Positions 47,119 to 59,239 are shown, counted from the first letter of the stretch. The stretch is 64,000 bases of DNA from Caldichromatium japonicum (GCF_011290485.1 NZ_CP048029.1:1994501-2058500); one strand, 5' to 3'. A program made the numbers and translations. The notes: generated by a model not told the origin, from the sequence alone.

Positions 47119-48417
47119 ATGTCTTCACCCCGCCCCGCCGTCATCGGCCTAGACCTCGGCACATCGGGTTGCCGTGGGGTAGCCATCGACGACAAGGGGA
47201 CACTACTCGCCGAGGCGCGCGCCGAGCTTCCCGCGCCGCTGTGCCCGGCGCCTGGATGGTTCGAGCAAGACCCATACATATGGCAAGAGGCGGTCCTCGC
47301 CGTCTTGGAGGAACTCGCCCGGCAGCTCAAGGACCATTGCCCCCAGGCTCTGTGTATCGCCGCCACCTCCGGCACCCTGCTCCTTGCCGACGAAAACGGT
47401 GGGCCGCTGGGCCCGGCCCTGATGTACAACGACTGCCGCGCTCAAGATCAGGCCAAAAGGATCGCTGCCTTGGCCCCTGCCGAGAGCGCCATTCATGGGC
47501 CAACCTCCGGCCTCGCCAAGCTTTTATATCTCTACGAGCACCTCGGGCGACCGCCTCAGGCCCTTGCGCTCCATCAAGGCGATTGGCTCAGCGGTCTTTT
47601 GGGCGGGCGGTTTGCCAGCGACTGGAACAATGCCTTAAAGCTCGGCTATGACGCCGAATGCCTGACTTGGCCCGACTGGGTCAGGGCACTGATCCCGAGC
47701 GGCGTGCGCCTCCCAGAGGTCTTGGTGCCGGGCACCCCCATCGGTGCGCTCGACCCTGAGATCGCCCGGCGGCTCCATCTGCCCGCAGACCTCCAGGTCC
47801 TGGCAGGGACCACCGACAGCACTGCAGCCGCCTATGCCGCCGGCCTTCAGCAACCAGGCGATGCCCTAACCGTGCTCGGCAGCACCCTGGTCATCAAGAT
47901 CCTGGCAGAACGCCCAATCACCGACAGGCGCTACGGGGTCTATAGCCAGCGATTTGGCGACCATTGGCTCGTCGGCGGGGCCTCAAACAGCGGCGGGGCG
48001 GTGTTGCGCCAGTTCTTTGCCGATCAGGAGATCGCTGCCCTCAGCGCCCTGATCGACCCCGAGCGACCCTCGGGTCTGGACTATTATCCCTTGACGACCC
48101 CGGGTGAGCGCTTCCCCCGCCCAGACCCTCAGCTTGCCCCTAGGCTTGAGCCGCGCCCGGCAGACCCGGCACAGTTCCTGTGCGGGCTCCTCGAGGGGAT
48201 CGCGCGGATCGAGGCCGAGGGCTATGCGCGGCTTGCCGAACTCGGTGCACCGCGCCTAAGGCGTGTCTTGACCGCAGGCGGCGGTGCGGTCAATCCCGTG
48301 TGGATGCGCATCCGCGCCCGGCTGCTGGGTGTGCCGGTCAATCCTGCCGAACGGACCGAGGCCGCTGTGGGTGCAGCGCGTCTCGCTTGCAGGGAAGAAA
48401 GGCAAGTGGACCGCTGA
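47119..48417 (+). CDS. FGGY carbohydrate kinase, D-ribulokinase-like
   Basis: This 432-aa sugar kinase has the N-terminal phosphate loop VIGLDLGTSGCRGVAIDDKG and the C-terminal ATP-binding GAPRLRRVLTAGGGAVNPVW typical of FGGY kinases. LVGGASNSGGAVLRQFF resembles the block found in cyanobacterial and plant D-ribulose kinases (plant XK-1 type), so phosphorylation of D-ribulose is my best guess; xylulose or another pentulose is possible. Start is ATG 47119, since the upstream ATG at 47089 lies inside a repeat. It is shorter than typical FGGY kinases (about 500 aa), as in the ribulokinase-like group. Confidence 0.8.
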   Translation: MSSPRPAVIGLDLGTSGCRGVAIDDKGTLLAEARAELPAPLCPAPGWFEQDPYIWQEAVLAVLEELARQLKDHCPQALCIAATSGTLLLADENGGPLGPALMYNDCRAQDQAKRIAALAPAESAIHGPTSGLAKLLYLYEHLGRPPQALALHQGDWLSGLLGGRFASDWNNALKLGYDAECLTWPDWVRALIPSGVRLPEVLVPGTPIGALDPEIARRLHLPADLQVLAGTTDSTAAAYAAGLQQPGDALTVLGSTLVIKILAERPITDRRYGVYSQRFGDHWLVGGASNSGGAVLRQFFADQEIAALSALIDPERPSGLDYYPLTTPGERFPRPDPQLAPRLEPRPADPAQFLCGLLEGIARIEAEGYARLAELGAPRLRRVLTAGGGAVNPVWMRIRARLLGVPVNPAERTEAAVGAARLACREERQVDR

Positions 48418-48507
48418 TCGATCTGTCATAACGGCGGGTGCCGCTGTTCAAGCAAGCTCCCGGCTACAAACCACGATCTGCTTAAACTAGAGAGCATAGA
48501 AATATCG

Positions 48508-49800
48508 ATGAGCGCGCCCTTTCATCAGGACCTCGATACCCTGCGCCTCGGGGTCATCGGGCTCGGCTATGTCGGGCTGCCCTTGGCGGTCGAGTTCGGC
48601 AAGCAGTATGAGACCCGCGGATTTGACATCAATCGCGAGCGGCTCGCCCAGTTGCGCGCGGGCCGCGACGCCTCGGGCGAGGTCGAACCCAAAGAGCTTG
48701 CCGCCGCCTGCCGGCTTACCTATGTCGAGCGCAGCGAGGCGCTCGCCGACTGTCATGTCCAGATCGTCACCGTCCCCACCCCAATCGATGCCCACAAACA
48801 GCCCGATTTCGGTCCCTTGAAACGGGCCTGTCGGATGCTGGGCGAGATCTTGAGGCCAGGCATGATCGTCGTCTTTGAATCGACCGTCTATCCAGGCGCC
48901 ACCGAGGAGGTCTGTATCCCTCTGATCGAAGAGGCCTCAGGGCTCGTCTATAATCGAGACTTTTATGCGGGTTACAGCCCGGAGCGGATCAACCCAGGCG
49001 ACAGGCTCCACCGCCTGACCACCATCAAAAAGGTCACATCCGGATCGACCCCAGAGGTCGCCCAATTTGTCGATCGGCTCTATGCCTCGATCATCCCTGC
49101 GGGGACCCATCTGGTAAGCAGTATCCGGGTCGCCGAGGCGGCCAAGGTGATCGAAAACACCCAGCGCGACCTCAATATCGCCTTGATCAATGAGCTTGCG
49201 ATCATCTTCAATCGCTTGGGGCTGGATACCCAAGAGGTCTTGGAAGCGGCGGGGACTAAATGGAACTTTCTCCCCTTTCGTCCCGGACTGGTCGGGGGGC
49301 ATTGTATCGGGGTCGATCCCTATTATTTGACCTATAAGGCCCAGGCGGTCGGCCATCATCCGGAGGTGATCCTCGCCGGGCGGCGGGTCAACGACGGCAT
49401 GGGGATCTATGTCGCCCAACAGGTGATCAAGCTCATGGCCCAGCGCGACCGCCTCCACCCCGGGGCGCGGGTCTTGATCCTGGGTCTGACCTTCAAGGAA
49501 AACTGCCCGGATCTGCGCAATACGCGGGTGATCGACATCGTCCAGGAGCTTTGCGCCTATAAGCTGACCTGCGACGTCTATGATCCCTTGGCCGACCCCG
49601 CCGAGGCCGAGCGCGAATATGGTCTTGCGCTCCTCTCTGAACCGCAAGCTGGGGTCTATGACGCCATCGTTTTGGCCGTCGCCCATCGCCAGTTCGCCGA
49701 TTGGGGGCCTGAGCGCATCCGCGCCCTGGGGCGGCCAGGGGCGATCCTCTATGACGTCAAACACCTCTTGCTGCGCACAGAAGTGGATGGGCGACTTTAG
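48508..49800 (+). CDS. tviB: Nucleotide-sugar 6-dehydrogenase (TviB/WbpO-like)
   Basis: This 430-aa NAD-dependent enzyme oxidises the C6 hydroxyl of a UDP-hexose to a uronic acid. The Rossmann motif is [47 protein letters not shown] and the catalytic Cys in [20 protein letters not shown] follow, with [17 protein letters not shown] near the end. Sequence features place it in the UDP-GlcNAc/UDP-GalNAc dehydrogenase (TviB) branch rather than UDP-glucose dehydrogenase, though the substrate is inferred. It is paired with the epimerase 77 bases downstream and likely supplies capsule or EPS precursors. Confidence 0.88.
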   Translation: MSAPFHQDLDTLRLGVIGLGYVGLPLAVEFGKQYETRGFDINRERLAQLRAGRDASGEVEPKELAAACRLTYVERSEALADCHVQIVTVPTPIDAHKQPDFGPLKRACRMLGEILRPGMIVVFESTVYPGATEEVCIPLIEEASGLVYNRDFYAGYSPERINPGDRLHRLTTIKKVTSGSTPEVAQFVDRLYASIIPAGTHLVSSIRVAEAAKVIENTQRDLNIALINELAIIFNRLGLDTQEVLEAAGTKWNFLPFRPGLVGGHCIGVDPYYLTYKAQAVGHHPEVILAGRRVNDGMGIYVAQQVIKLMAQRDRLHPGARVLILGLTFKENCPDLRNTRVIDIVQELCAYKLTCDVYDPLADPAEAEREYGLALLSEPQAGVYDAIVLAVAHRQFADWGPERIRALGRPGAILYDVKHLLLRTEVDGRL

Positions 49801-49877
49801 ATCGAGAACAATATGCTGCTTTGATACGCCATGCGTATCCCCCAGAATCTATTCGATCTCAATCGCCAGAGGCCCTC

Positions 49878-50885
49878 ATGAAGATCCTGGTCACCGGCAG
49901 CGCCGGTTTTATCGGTTCAGCCTTGGCGCTGCGCCTGCTTGAACGCGGTGATAGTGTCATCGGCGTCGATAATCTCAATGAGTATTATGACGTCCGGCTC
50001 AAGGAGGCGCGCCTTAAGCGCACCCTGACCTTTCCTCACTATGTCGATGTCCGGCTCGACATCGCAGATGGCCCAGGGCTGGCGGAGGTCTTCGAGACCT
50101 ATCGGCCCCAGCGGGTGATCCATCTTGCGGCCCAGGCTGGCGTGCGTTATTCGCTGACCAACCCCATGGCCTACATCCACAGCAACCTGGTGGGCTTTGC
50201 CAATATCCTCGAATGCTGTCGCCACCACGGGATCGAGCACCTGGTCTATGCCTCGAGCAGCTCGGTCTATGGGGCCAATACGCGCCTCCCCTTCTCGGTC
50301 CATGCCAATGTCGATCATCCATTGAGCCTATATGCTGCGACCAAAAAGGCCAATGAACTGATGGCCCATACCTACAGCCATCTCTATGCACTGCCAACCA
50401 CCGGTTTGCGGTTCTTTACCGTTTATGGGCCCTGGGGCCGTCCCGACATGGCCCTGTTCAAATTCACCCGCACCATCCTCGACGGCAAGCCAATCCAAGT
50501 GTTCAATCATGGGCGGCATCGGCGCGACTTCACCTATATCGATGACATCGTGGAAGGCGTCGTCCGCGTCCTCGATCGCATCCCTGCGGGAGACCCCAAC
50601 TGGTCGGGGGTCGATCCAAATCCCGCCAGCAGCGCCGCTCCTTATCGGGTCTATAACATCGGCAACAGCCAGCCGGTGGAGCTTCTGGACTATATTCGGG
50701 TGCTCGAGGCATGCCTGGGCCGAAAGGCCCAGATCGAGCTCTTGCCCCTCCAGCCTGGGGATGTCCCCGACACCTTTGCCGATGTGACAGACCTCATGCG
50801 CGATACCGGCTATCGCCCGCAGACGCCGGTGTCCGTCGGGGTTGCGCGTTTTGTCGAGTGGTATCGCGATTTTTATGGGGTGTGA
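49878..50885 (+). CDS. UDP-sugar 4-epimerase (UDP-glucuronate epimerase-like)
   Basis: This 335-aa short-chain dehydrogenase has [20 protein letters not shown] (NAD loop, residues 7-26), the Ser-Tyr-x3-Lys catalytic set (SSSSVYGAN and YAATKKANE) and [20 protein letters not shown], typical of UDP-glucuronate/UDP-GlcNAcA 4-epimerases. ATG 49878 is chosen since it begins the conserved [11 protein letters not shown]. With the upstream dehydrogenase it would convert a UDP-sugar to a galacto-configured uronic acid, similar to the TviB/TviC pair. Confidence 0.88.
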   Translation: MKILVTGSAGFIGSALALRLLERGDSVIGVDNLNEYYDVRLKEARLKRTLTFPHYVDVRLDIADGPGLAEVFETYRPQRVIHLAAQAGVRYSLTNPMAYIHSNLVGFANILECCRHHGIEHLVYASSSSVYGANTRLPFSVHANVDHPLSLYAATKKANELMAHTYSHLYALPTTGLRFFTVYGPWGRPDMALFKFTRTILDGKPIQVFNHGRHRRDFTYIDDIVEGVVRVLDRIPAGDPNWSGVDPNPASSAAPYRVYNIGNSQPVELLDYIRVLEACLGRKAQIELLPLQPGDVPDTFADVTDLMRDTGYRPQTPVSVGVARFVEWYRDFYGV

Positions 50886-50950
50886 CCGTTTCGACTTCCA
50901 GCAAAACACCTTGGCATAGCGCTGCCCCTGTCTTCGTATCTCGCAGATTG

Positions 50951-50985
50951 TTCTAGATTCCGTTCTGGCTTATGCCGGAATGACG
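50951..50985 (-). repeat. Dispersed repeat family B, inverted copy
   Basis: The segment tctagattccgttctggctt followed by atgccggaatgacg is a diverged inverted copy of the family B palindrome, lying between the epimerase and the convergent parE stop. Confidence 0.5.
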
Positions 50986-51008
50986 ATATAGGACCTGTTC
51001 GGCGTTCC

Positions 51009-53006
<1,998 letters not shown>

Positions 53007-53016
53007 TCAAACCACG

Positions 53017-53252
53017 ATGACCCTAGACCCGAGCCCCCCTTTTTGAACAGGCACTCGCCGAACTCGAAAACCATTGTCGCAAACCTAGAGCGCGGTGAGA
53101 TGACCCTAGAGGAGTCGCTGGCGGCATTCGAGCGCGGTATCGGCCTGGTCCGCCTCTGTCAGCAGGCGCTGGATCAGGCCGAGCAGCGGGTGCGCATCCT
53201 TACCGATGGCCGTCTGGACGCTGAATTCAAGCCCTTTGTCAACGATGATTGA
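53017..53252 (+). pseudogene. xseB: Exonuclease VII small subunit XseB, two frameshifts
   Basis: XseB is the ~70-80 aa regulatory subunit of exonuclease VII. ATG 53017 gives MTLDPSPPF before a stop; one frame over, [10 protein letters not shown] follows; one more frame over, [20 protein letters not shown] and [18 protein letters not shown] complete a normal XseB to TGA 53250-53252. Two extra bases, one in the ccccccttttt run (53034-53044) and one near aaaacc (53067-53072), would restore a single frame. A short form from TTG 53043 would lack the first helix. Both breaks sit at homopolymers, so sequence error is a real alternative. The stop overlaps the ispA start. Confidence 0.75.
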
Positions 53253-54138
53253 GACCAACTTGGACGATTTCCCCACCCGAGTCTTGAAGCGCGTCGAGTC
53301 GACCCTCGATGCGATCCTGCCCCCGGTCAGCGTACAACCGGCCCGCCTCCACGAGGCCATGCGTTATACCGTGCTGGCCCCGGGCAAACGCCTGCGCCCG
53401 CTGCTCACCTATGCCACGGGCGCGGCCCTGGGGGTCGATGATGGGGTCCTCGATCATCCGGCCTGTGCGGTCGAGATGATCCATGCCTATTCGCTGATCC
53501 ACGACGACCTGCCGGCGATGGACGACGATGACCTCAGACGCGGACGCCCGACCTGTCATCGCGCCTTCGATGAGGCCACCGCCATCCTCGCCGGCGATGC
53601 CCTCCAGACCCTAGCCTTCCAGACCCTGGCCGAGGCACCGGGGTTGAGTGCTGAGACGCGGGTTGGCATGGTGTCTGTCCTGGCCCGCGCCAGCGGCACC
53701 CGCGGCATGGCCGGCGGCCAGGCCCTGGACCTCGAGGCCGAGGGTCAGGTGCTCGATTTGATTCAGCTCGAAAATATCCATATCCATAAGACCGGCGCCC
53801 TGATCCGCGCTGCAGTCCAGATGGGGATCCTGGCGCACGGCGGCCTTGAACCAGGACCGATCGACCGGCTCGATCACTATGCCAAGTGTTTAGGGCTGGC
53901 CTTCCAGATCCAAGATGATGTCCTTGATGTCGAGGGTGAGACCGTCCAGATCGGCAAGACCGCCGGGCGCGATCAGGCCCTCAACAAGGCAACCTATCCA
54001 GCTATCGTTGGTCTGGCCGAGGCCAAGGCGATGGCCAACCAGTTGATCAACGAGGCCATCGACTCGGTCTCCATCTTCGGCGAGCGCGCCCAGCCGCTGA
54101 TCTGGATGGCCCAAGCGCTTTTGGGACGCAGGCAATAG
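53245..54138 (+). CDS. ispA: Farnesyl diphosphate synthase IspA
   Basis: This 297-aa trans-prenyltransferase condenses IPP with DMAPP/GPP to make farnesyl diphosphate (or geranylgeranyl diphosphate in carotenoid producers). The first Asp-rich motif is [17 protein letters not shown], and the second [24 protein letters not shown] holds the diphosphate-binding Lys and Arg. The start is ATG 53245, overlapping the xseB stop. The usual next gene dxs is absent. Chain-length specificity cannot be confirmed by eye. Confidence 0.95.
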   Translation: MIETNLDDFPTRVLKRVESTLDAILPPVSVQPARLHEAMRYTVLAPGKRLRPLLTYATGAALGVDDGVLDHPACAVEMIHAYSLIHDDLPAMDDDDLRRGRPTCHRAFDEATAILAGDALQTLAFQTLAEAPGLSAETRVGMVSVLARASGTRGMAGGQALDLEAEGQVLDLIQLENIHIHKTGALIRAAVQMGILAHGGLEPGPIDRLDHYAKCLGLAFQIQDDVLDVEGETVQIGKTAGRDQALNKATYPAIVGLAEAKAMANQLINEAIDSVSIFGERAQPLIWMAQALLGRRQ

Positions 54139-54213
54139 GGGGCCGCTTGCTCGGCCCAGGTCGCATCCCCACATCTTGTCCTCAATCTCCAAGCAACCGC
54201 GAAGTTCCAACCC

Positions 54214-55050
54214 ATGGAGTCCTCGATAGACCCCCCGTGCCTCACCGGCGAGATCGCCGATGTCCAAAAGACCCAAGATACCCGCTGCATCGCCATCGAT
54301 AAGGTCGGTATCAAAGACATCCGCCATCCCGTGCGGGTCCGCGAGCGCAGCGGCGGTGAACAACACACCGTCGCCACCTTCAACATGTATGTCTATCTAC
54401 CGCATAACTTTAAGGGGACGCACATGTCGCGCTTCGTGGAGATCCTCAACAACCATGAGCGCGAGATCAGCGTCTCCTCCTTTCAGGACATGCTCATCGA
54501 GATGTCCGAGCGCCTGGAATCCGAGGCCGGGCATATCGAGATGCGCTTTCCCTTCTTCATCAACAAAAAGGCCCCAGTCTCGGGGGTCGAGAGCCTGATG
54601 GACTATGAGGTCACCTTTATCGGCGAGATCCGCCACGGAAAGCCGACCCTGGAGCTTAAGGTCATGGTCCCGGTGACCAGCCTCTGCCCCTGCTCGAAAG
54701 AGATCTCGGCTTATGGGGCGCATAATCAGCGTTCACATGTCACCGTCCAGGTGCGCATGGATCGTTTTATGTGGCTTGAAGAACTGATCGAGCTGGTCGA
54801 ACGCGAGGCCTCCTCCGAACTCTACGGACTGCTCAAGCGCCCCGACGAAAAATTTGTCACCGAACGCGCCTACAACAACCCCAAGTTCGTCGAAGACATC
54901 GTGCGCGATGTCGCTATGCGCCTAAACGAAGACAATCGCATCCTGGCCTATATTGTCGAGGCCGAGAACTTTGAATCCATCCACAACCATTCGGCCTATG
55001 CGATGATCGCGCGCGACAAGACCAAACCCAGCCCCTCGCCCTGTGCCTAG
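54214..55050 (+). CDS. folE2: GTP cyclohydrolase IB FolE2
   Basis: This 278-aa enzyme of the T-fold family makes dihydroneopterin triphosphate from GTP, the first step of folate and queuosine-type pathways. The metal-binding Cys is in [20 protein letters not shown] (about residue 154), and the Glu/His substrate site includes [20 protein letters not shown]. FolE2 works with several metals, unlike zinc-dependent FolE, and is often a zinc-starvation enzyme. The gene ends at 55050; a gene-free stretch follows. Confidence 0.95.
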   Translation: MESSIDPPCLTGEIADVQKTQDTRCIAIDKVGIKDIRHPVRVRERSGGEQHTVATFNMYVYLPHNFKGTHMSRFVEILNNHEREISVSSFQDMLIEMSERLESEAGHIEMRFPFFINKKAPVSGVESLMDYEVTFIGEIRHGKPTLELKVMVPVTSLCPCSKEISAYGAHNQRSHVTVQVRMDRFMWLEELIELVEREASSELYGLLKRPDEKFVTERAYNNPKFVEDIVRDVAMRLNEDNRILAYIVEAENFESIHNHSAYAMIARDKTKPSPSPCA

Positions 55051-55311
55051 CGGGTGGCTTGCGCCCAGCTAGCCCTTGATCGAAACAGTTAACCGCCGAC
55101 GAAATACCGAATACACCGCCAACCGCCAATCCGGCGCAAGCCGCAATCCAGTCCATCCGATCAATTGGGCACCGGCATTCGCCGGCGTGACTTCTCTCTG
55201 CTGCTTTCCCCTTAAACTATCATTCCAGCGCAAGCGGTAATTTTTAGGATATGCACAGGCCTACCCAGGCAGGGGACATGTCGGCGATTCAATCGGCGTT
55301 TTTTAAGCCAT
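55051..55311. other. Gene-free spacer with family B repeat
   Basis: No coding sequence was recognised. Around 55128-55151 is ccaatccggcgcaagccgca followed by atccag, a family B repeat copy. The segment just before it repeats accgcc/aaccgcc units. The rest shows nothing identifiable. Confidence 0.5.
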
Positions 55312-55341
55312 AAAAAACCATCCCCACTACGTCGGGGATGG
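55312..55341 (-). terminator. Rho-independent terminator for the 55369-55722 gene
   Basis: Read on the minus strand, CCATCCCCGACG and its partner CGTAGTGGGGATGG form an 8-10-bp GC stem followed by six T residues (the A-run 55312-55317 on the plus strand). It lies about 28 bases after the stop codon of the minus-strand gene. Confidence 0.85.
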
Positions 55342-55368
55342 CGGATGCGCAAATCCTTCGTTGACAGC

Positions 55369-55722
55369 TCAATTCAACAGGCTTGCCACCCGCTGGGGAT
55401 TGAGCTGTCCGGCCTGGGCCGCTAGAGCCGCTTGCGGATTCTGGGCCATCGCCGACTGGACGCTCTGAAGCATCGCCTGGGCCCGACCTGCATCCATTGT
55501 CTCCCCAGAGGTGGACTGGGCGGCCTGACTCTGCTGCAAGCGATAGGCGTCCGACGAGATCGAAAGCTGGTCTGCACTCGGCATCTGCGCCGGCGCATTG
55601 CCGCTGTTGGGCGCCGCCGGCGTGCCGGCAGCGGCGGTATTGTCCGTGGGCGCGGGGGAACGCATCTGGGCCCTGGCGGCCCCCATCCCCATCACATTGT
55701 TCATCGCACCGATGTCGTTCAT
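55369..55722 (-). CDS. Small Ala/Gln/Pro-rich hypothetical protein
   Basis: This 117-aa protein begins MNDIGAMNNVMGMGAARAQM, has a Pro/Ala/Asn-rich low-complexity middle (about residues 22-50), then PSADQLSISSDAYRLQQSQA and a helical Ala/Gln-rich tail ending in NPQRVASLLN. No signal peptide or TM helix is apparent. The family is not recognised; the SADQLSIS-DAY block recalls flagellar/secretion-associated small proteins, but only loosely. A clean terminator follows, supporting a real transcript. Confidence 0.65.
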   Translation of the reverse strand: MNDIGAMNNVMGMGAARAQMRSPAPTDNTAAAGTPAAPNSGNAPAQMPSADQLSISSDAYRLQQSQAAQSTSGETMDAGRAQAMLQSVQSAMAQNPQAALAAQAGQLNPQRVASLLN

Positions 55723-55868
55723 CTGCGTATCTCCAGATAGCTTATCTAACGATGCCAGTATAGCCGTCGCTTTGCGTCTTGGCAGCCCATCCAGCGTCCA
55801 GACTGTCCGCTAGGATGAGACCAGCGCAAAAATCTGTGTATAGGAAGCTACGCCAGGCCCGGCACCGT

Positions 55869-55892
55869 GATTCCGGCGAAAGCCTGAATCCA
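55869..55892 (+). repeat. Dispersed repeat family B, copy
   Basis: gattccggcgaaagcctgaa then tccag is a near-perfect copy of the family B palindrome, in the same orientation as those at 7061 and 55128. Confidence 0.6.
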
Positions 55893-56010
55893 GAAAGATC
55901 AGTAAGATACGCAGGTGCAGGATGCATTGCTGCGCATGACTCAGCGCCTCCCTAGCTGCCTGCCTCAGCACGTGCAGTAGGGGCCGCTTTAGTCACCCGC
56001 GTCTTCTCAG

Positions 56011-56262
56011 CTAAGCTCCTGCACGTCTTCTCAGCCAGGCGCCTGGCCAGTAGGTGACTGGCGAGACCGGGTCGCTTAAGCCGCTTTCATTGAGGACCGC
56101 CAGCGGTACGGCCAGTTCGAACTCAGGATGTCTCGCGAGAAAGTCCTGCGCCGCTGCCTTTGGGTTGTTCCAAGCCCAATCCTCTTGGGTACGCGGTGCC
56201 GTGCCCAACCGTTCCATGCCCTGCCCGCAATTCTTTTGGACACGCAATTGGGGTAAATAGAC
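56011..56262 (-). pseudogene. CmcI-like (cephalosporin hydroxylase family) C-terminal fragment
   Basis: The minus-strand frame gives WAWNNPKAAAQDFLARHPEF, then ELAVPLAVLNESGLSDP and VTYWPGAWLRRR before the stop. This resembles the C-terminal end of CmcI/DUF-type methyltransferase-like proteins (gnNP--av--FL--hpeFe-d, then -pdGwLkR). Only about 65-80 residues remain; the upstream part runs into the IS3-like remnant, so the gene was apparently truncated by that insertion. The long antisense extension to 57027 is not coding. Confidence 0.5.
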
Positions 56263-56284
56263 GTGTGTGAAGAAGGAGCGGGAA

Positions 56285-57260
56285 ATGCTGAATGAGAGTG
56301 AGGGTGGTGGGGTTGCGCTGGGTGCGCTGGAAGGGGCGCGTAGCGCGGCGGGCGAGGTCAAGCGCTGGTCGTCGGGGCGGAAGAAACAAGTCGTGCTGCG
56401 CCTGCTGTGGGGCGAATTGGTGGATGCCCTGTTGCGTGAGCTGGCGGTGCCGATATACCGGCTGGAGGAGTGGCGCGACCGGGCGCTGGCGGGGATCGAT
56501 GCAGGGCTCAAGGAAGGCGAGAACGATCCGGTTGAGAAACAACGCGATGATGCCAACTGGCGCATTGGCGAGTTGGTGATGCAAGTCGAGATCCTGCGCA
56601 AGGAAAGGCAGGCGAAGCGTCCTTGGGTCGGCAGGAGGTCGTTGCGATGAGCCAGATGATCTCGCCGGGTACTGGAGTTCGCCCGCTCGACCCTTGACGC
56701 CCAGCAGTCCAGAGAGAGCGCCAAGGTGGTTCTGCTGCATCCGACGCGGCGCGGACCGAAGCCGAAGATTTCTGACGTCGACCTACTGGCCGCCATTCGA
56801 GCTGACCTAGAAGCTTCGCCGTTCGTCGGCGAAGGCCATCGCAAGGTCGGGGCGCGGCTGCGCATCCTTTCTGGCATCCGCGTGTCCAAGGATCGCGTCT
56901 GCCGCCTGATGCGCGAGAACGCCTTGCTGTCGCCGCACCGGGTACCGCAGGGTTCGCCCTCTGCCCACGATGGGTCGATCCAGGCCGAGGCGCCGAACCA
57001 GATGTGGGGCACCGACGGCATCCGCATCCAGACCGTCGACGCCTGCTGTGTCAGTATCCATAGGGCTTCAGGCCGAGTTCAGCACTACCGCCGCCTACGC
57101 CGGTAAGGGGCTCAAGCTGCGCATGGATCATGGCACGCAATACACCGCCGACGACTTCCTAAAACAGATCGCGTTCTGGGGTATCGACCAGAGCCTCGCC
57201 TTTGTTGCTGAGCCCCAGACCAATGGCGTGTTGAAGCCCGGCAGGCTTATGCCCTCCAGA
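56285..57260 (+). mobile_element. IS3-family insertion sequence, degenerate
   Basis: OrfA (56285-56650) reads GRKKQVVLRLLWGELVDALL, then YRLEEWRDRALAGIDAGLKE, the helix-turn-helix/leucine-zipper protein of an IS3-like element. OrfB survives in pieces: HPTRRGPKPKISDVDLL, GEGHRKVGARLRILSGIRVS and NQMWGTDGIRIQTVDA in one frame, then LKLRMDHGTQYTADDFLKQI and FVAEPQTNGV in another. Roughly 60 residues between the two catalytic Asp blocks and everything after PQTNGV, including the catalytic Glu, are missing. The element is immobile. Confidence 0.8.
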
Positions 57261-57356
57261 AGGCCGCATGAGCTGCAAATCAGTGTCCAATCAACTGCGG
57301 GCAGTACAGGCTCTGTCAGCGTTCAGCGTTGGCGCAATTACACAGGAATTACACCA

Positions 57357-57395
57357 AACAAAAAGGCTTGCCGGTGTAAACTCTTGCAAGCCTTT
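57357..57395 (-). terminator. Terminator downstream of tRNA-Phe
   Basis: AAAGGCTTG (57362-57370) pairs with CAAGCCTTT (57387-57395). On the minus strand the hairpin is followed by a T-rich run, fitting an intrinsic terminator about 9 bases beyond the tRNA 3' end. Confidence 0.7.
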
Positions 57396-57403
57396 GATCT
57401 TTA

Positions 57404-57480
<77 letters not shown>

Positions 57481-57752
57481 AGTTGGTTGAGCGCGTCATT
57501 TCAGCAGCTACAGCCTGTTTTGTCAATCGGTGGCAAGAAGCATGAAGCGCAGACAGGCGCCGGCGCCCAGGTGTGGATCGATCTGGATCCGGCCTTCGCC
57601 GGAATGACCCCATGCGCGCCATGCCTTGCCCTGCAGGGCAGGGAGGATGTCAAGCAGAGGACGGGCACCGAATAACAGAGGAGGGGCCGCCTGACGTCTG
57701 AATGAACCGGCAACTCGGCCGGATCACCCATGATCCAACCTCGGCCCTTGCC
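57481..57752. other. Spacer with inverted family B repeat
   Basis: No gene is recognised between the tRNA and yggX. Positions 57583-57607 read ctggatccggccttcgccgg followed by aatgac, a good inverted copy of the family B repeat. Confidence 0.55.
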
Positions 57753-58031
57753 TTAGTGCTGCGGGGTATAACCTGGGGGCATCTCGGCGCCCTCGCCGCC
57801 CTCGCCGAAGAAATAGCGTTCCATCTGCTCTTCGAGAAAACGCCGTGCCTGGGGGTTGGTGAGGCTGAGCCGGTATTCGTTGATCAACCGTGTCTGGTGG
57901 CGTAACCAGTCCTGCCAGGCGGCCTTGGAGACCTGCTCAAAGATCCGTTGCCCGAGTTCACCGGGGTAAGGTGGTCGATCCAAACCCTCAGCCTCGCGGC
58001 CGAGCTTGATGCAATGGACGGTTCGGGTCAT
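57753..58031 (-). CDS. yggX: Fe(II)-trafficking/oxidative-damage protein YggX
   Basis: This 92-aa protein has the family N-terminus [20 protein letters not shown] (conserved Cys7), followed by [20 protein letters not shown] and [20 protein letters not shown]. YggX protects iron-sulfur enzymes from oxidants. Its start overlaps the mutY stop by 4 bases; mutY-yggX is a conserved gammaproteobacterial pair, and both proteins relate to oxidative damage. Confidence 0.97.
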   Translation of the reverse strand: MTRTVHCIKLGREAEGLDRPPYPGELGQRIFEQVSKAAWQDWLRHQTRLINEYRLSLTNPQARRFLEEQMERYFFGEGGEGAEMPPGYTPQH

Positions 58032-59131
58032 GAGTCGTTCAACCTTAAGCTGGTTTGGCCAATGGATTCATCGCTTTCCGCAAGCTCGGCGAGCAGCCTC
58101 GCGATCGGCGCCGGTAGTCCCAGCACGGCCTCTGAGCTGGGGATGAACCAGCGCCAGTCTGGCCGATCCTGGATCTGCGTGGGTTCAGCGCCGAGCTCGA
58201 CCAGCACCGGCTGCATCCTGAGCCGATAATGGGTGAATGCATGGTGGCGCTCGGCAAGCTTGACAAGACCTTGGGGTGCAACGCCCAGGGCGCTTCGACA
58301 CCAGTCTGCGATCCCCTCTGTTGGTTCGAGCTCAGGCAGGCTCCAGAGCCCACCCCAGATGCCGGCAGGTGGGCGGCGTTCGAGCAGGATAGCGCCTTGC
58401 GGATGGCGGATGATCAGCAAGAGGGTGGAACGGGTCGGCAGCGCCCGCGCCGGGCGTGGTGCGGGGAGCTGAGACTGTCGCCCCTGGGCGCGGGCAAGAC
58501 ATCGCCCAGCAAGGGGGCAGATGGGGCATTGTGGGCGCCCCCGGGTACAGATCAGCGCCCCCAGGTCCATCAGCCCCTGGTTGTAATCGCCGGGTCGGTC
58601 GCGCGAAAGACAGCGTTCGGCAAGCCCCCAGAGCCTCGCCAGCGCCGGCCCGTTGCCCGGCCAGCCATTAACCGCAAAGAGGCGGGCGAAGAGACGCCTG
58701 ACGTTGCCATCGAGGATGGGATAGGACCGATCCAGGGCGAGCGAGAGGATGGCACCTGCGGTCGAACGCCCGATGCCTGGGAGACGCAACAGCGCCTCTT
58801 GCGTATCAGGGAAGAGACCGCCGTGCTGATCGCGGATCAGGCGCGCGGCGCGGTGGAGGTTGCGGGCACGGGCGTAATAGCCCAGCCCAGACCAGAGGGC
58901 CAAGACCCCATCGAGCTCGGCAGCAGCGAGGTCCAGGACGGTCGGATAGACCGCCATGAAACGCTCGAAATAGGAGATGACCACAGAGACCTGGGTCTGC
59001 TGGAGCATGATCTCGGAGACCCAGACCCGATAAGGGCTGCGTTCGCGCTGCCAGGGCAGATCATGGCGCCCACAGCGGTCAAACCACTCCAACACCAGGG
59101 AGGCGATCTCCGCTGATGCGTGCTCGGTCAT
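58028..59131 (-). CDS. mutY: A/G-specific adenine DNA glycosylase MutY
   Basis: This 367-aa glycosylase removes adenine mispaired with 8-oxoguanine. The catalytic Glu is in [20 protein letters not shown], the helix-hairpin-helix in [20 protein letters not shown] followed by the Asp of [12 protein letters not shown], and the [4Fe-4S] loop is [17 protein letters not shown] (C-x6-C-x2-C-x5-C). A C-terminal NUDIX-like 8-oxoG recognition domain (about residues 225-350) is present. Overlaps yggX downstream. Confidence 0.97.
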   Translation of the reverse strand: MTEHASAEIASLVLEWFDRCGRHDLPWQRERSPYRVWVSEIMLQQTQVSVVISYFERFMAVYPTVLDLAAAELDGVLALWSGLGYYARARNLHRAARLIRDQHGGLFPDTQEALLRLPGIGRSTAGAILSLALDRSYPILDGNVRRLFARLFAVNGWPGNGPALARLWGLAERCLSRDRPGDYNQGLMDLGALICTRGRPQCPICPLAGRCLARAQGRQSQLPAPRPARALPTRSTLLLIIRHPQGAILLERRPPAGIWGGLWSLPELEPTEGIADWCRSALGVAPQGLVKLAERHHAFTHYRLRMQPVLVELGAEPTQIQDRPDWRWFIPSSEAVLGLPAPIARLLAELAESDESIGQTSLRLNDS

Positions 59132-59165
59132 GGGGATCTCTGGGAATAGGATAGGAGGGGGAAAG

Positions 59166-59239
59166 TGGAGCGGGTGATGGGAATCGAACCCACGTTAGAA
59201 GCTTGGGAAGCTCCTGTTCTACCATTGAACTACACCCGC
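59166..59239 (-). tRNA. tRNA-Gly (CCC)
   Basis: On the minus strand the 74-nt gene starts GCGGGTGTAGTTCAATGGTA, has the anticodon arm GGAGCTTCCCAAGCTTC with CCC, the T-arm GGGTTCGATTCCC and encoded CCA. It closely resembles the E. coli glyU-type tRNA. It lies just downstream of mutY's start and immediately beside the TnpB remnant. Confidence 0.93.

Noticed and set aside
53043..53252. XseB as an intact 69-aa protein from TTG 53043
   Set aside because: This start removes the conserved first helix, which is present just upstream in two other frames. Frameshift is the simpler reading.
56011..57027. 338-codon minus-strand gene
   Set aside because: Most of it is antisense to IS3 OrfA/OrfB. Only the C-terminal ~70 residues look like a real (CmcI-like) fragment.
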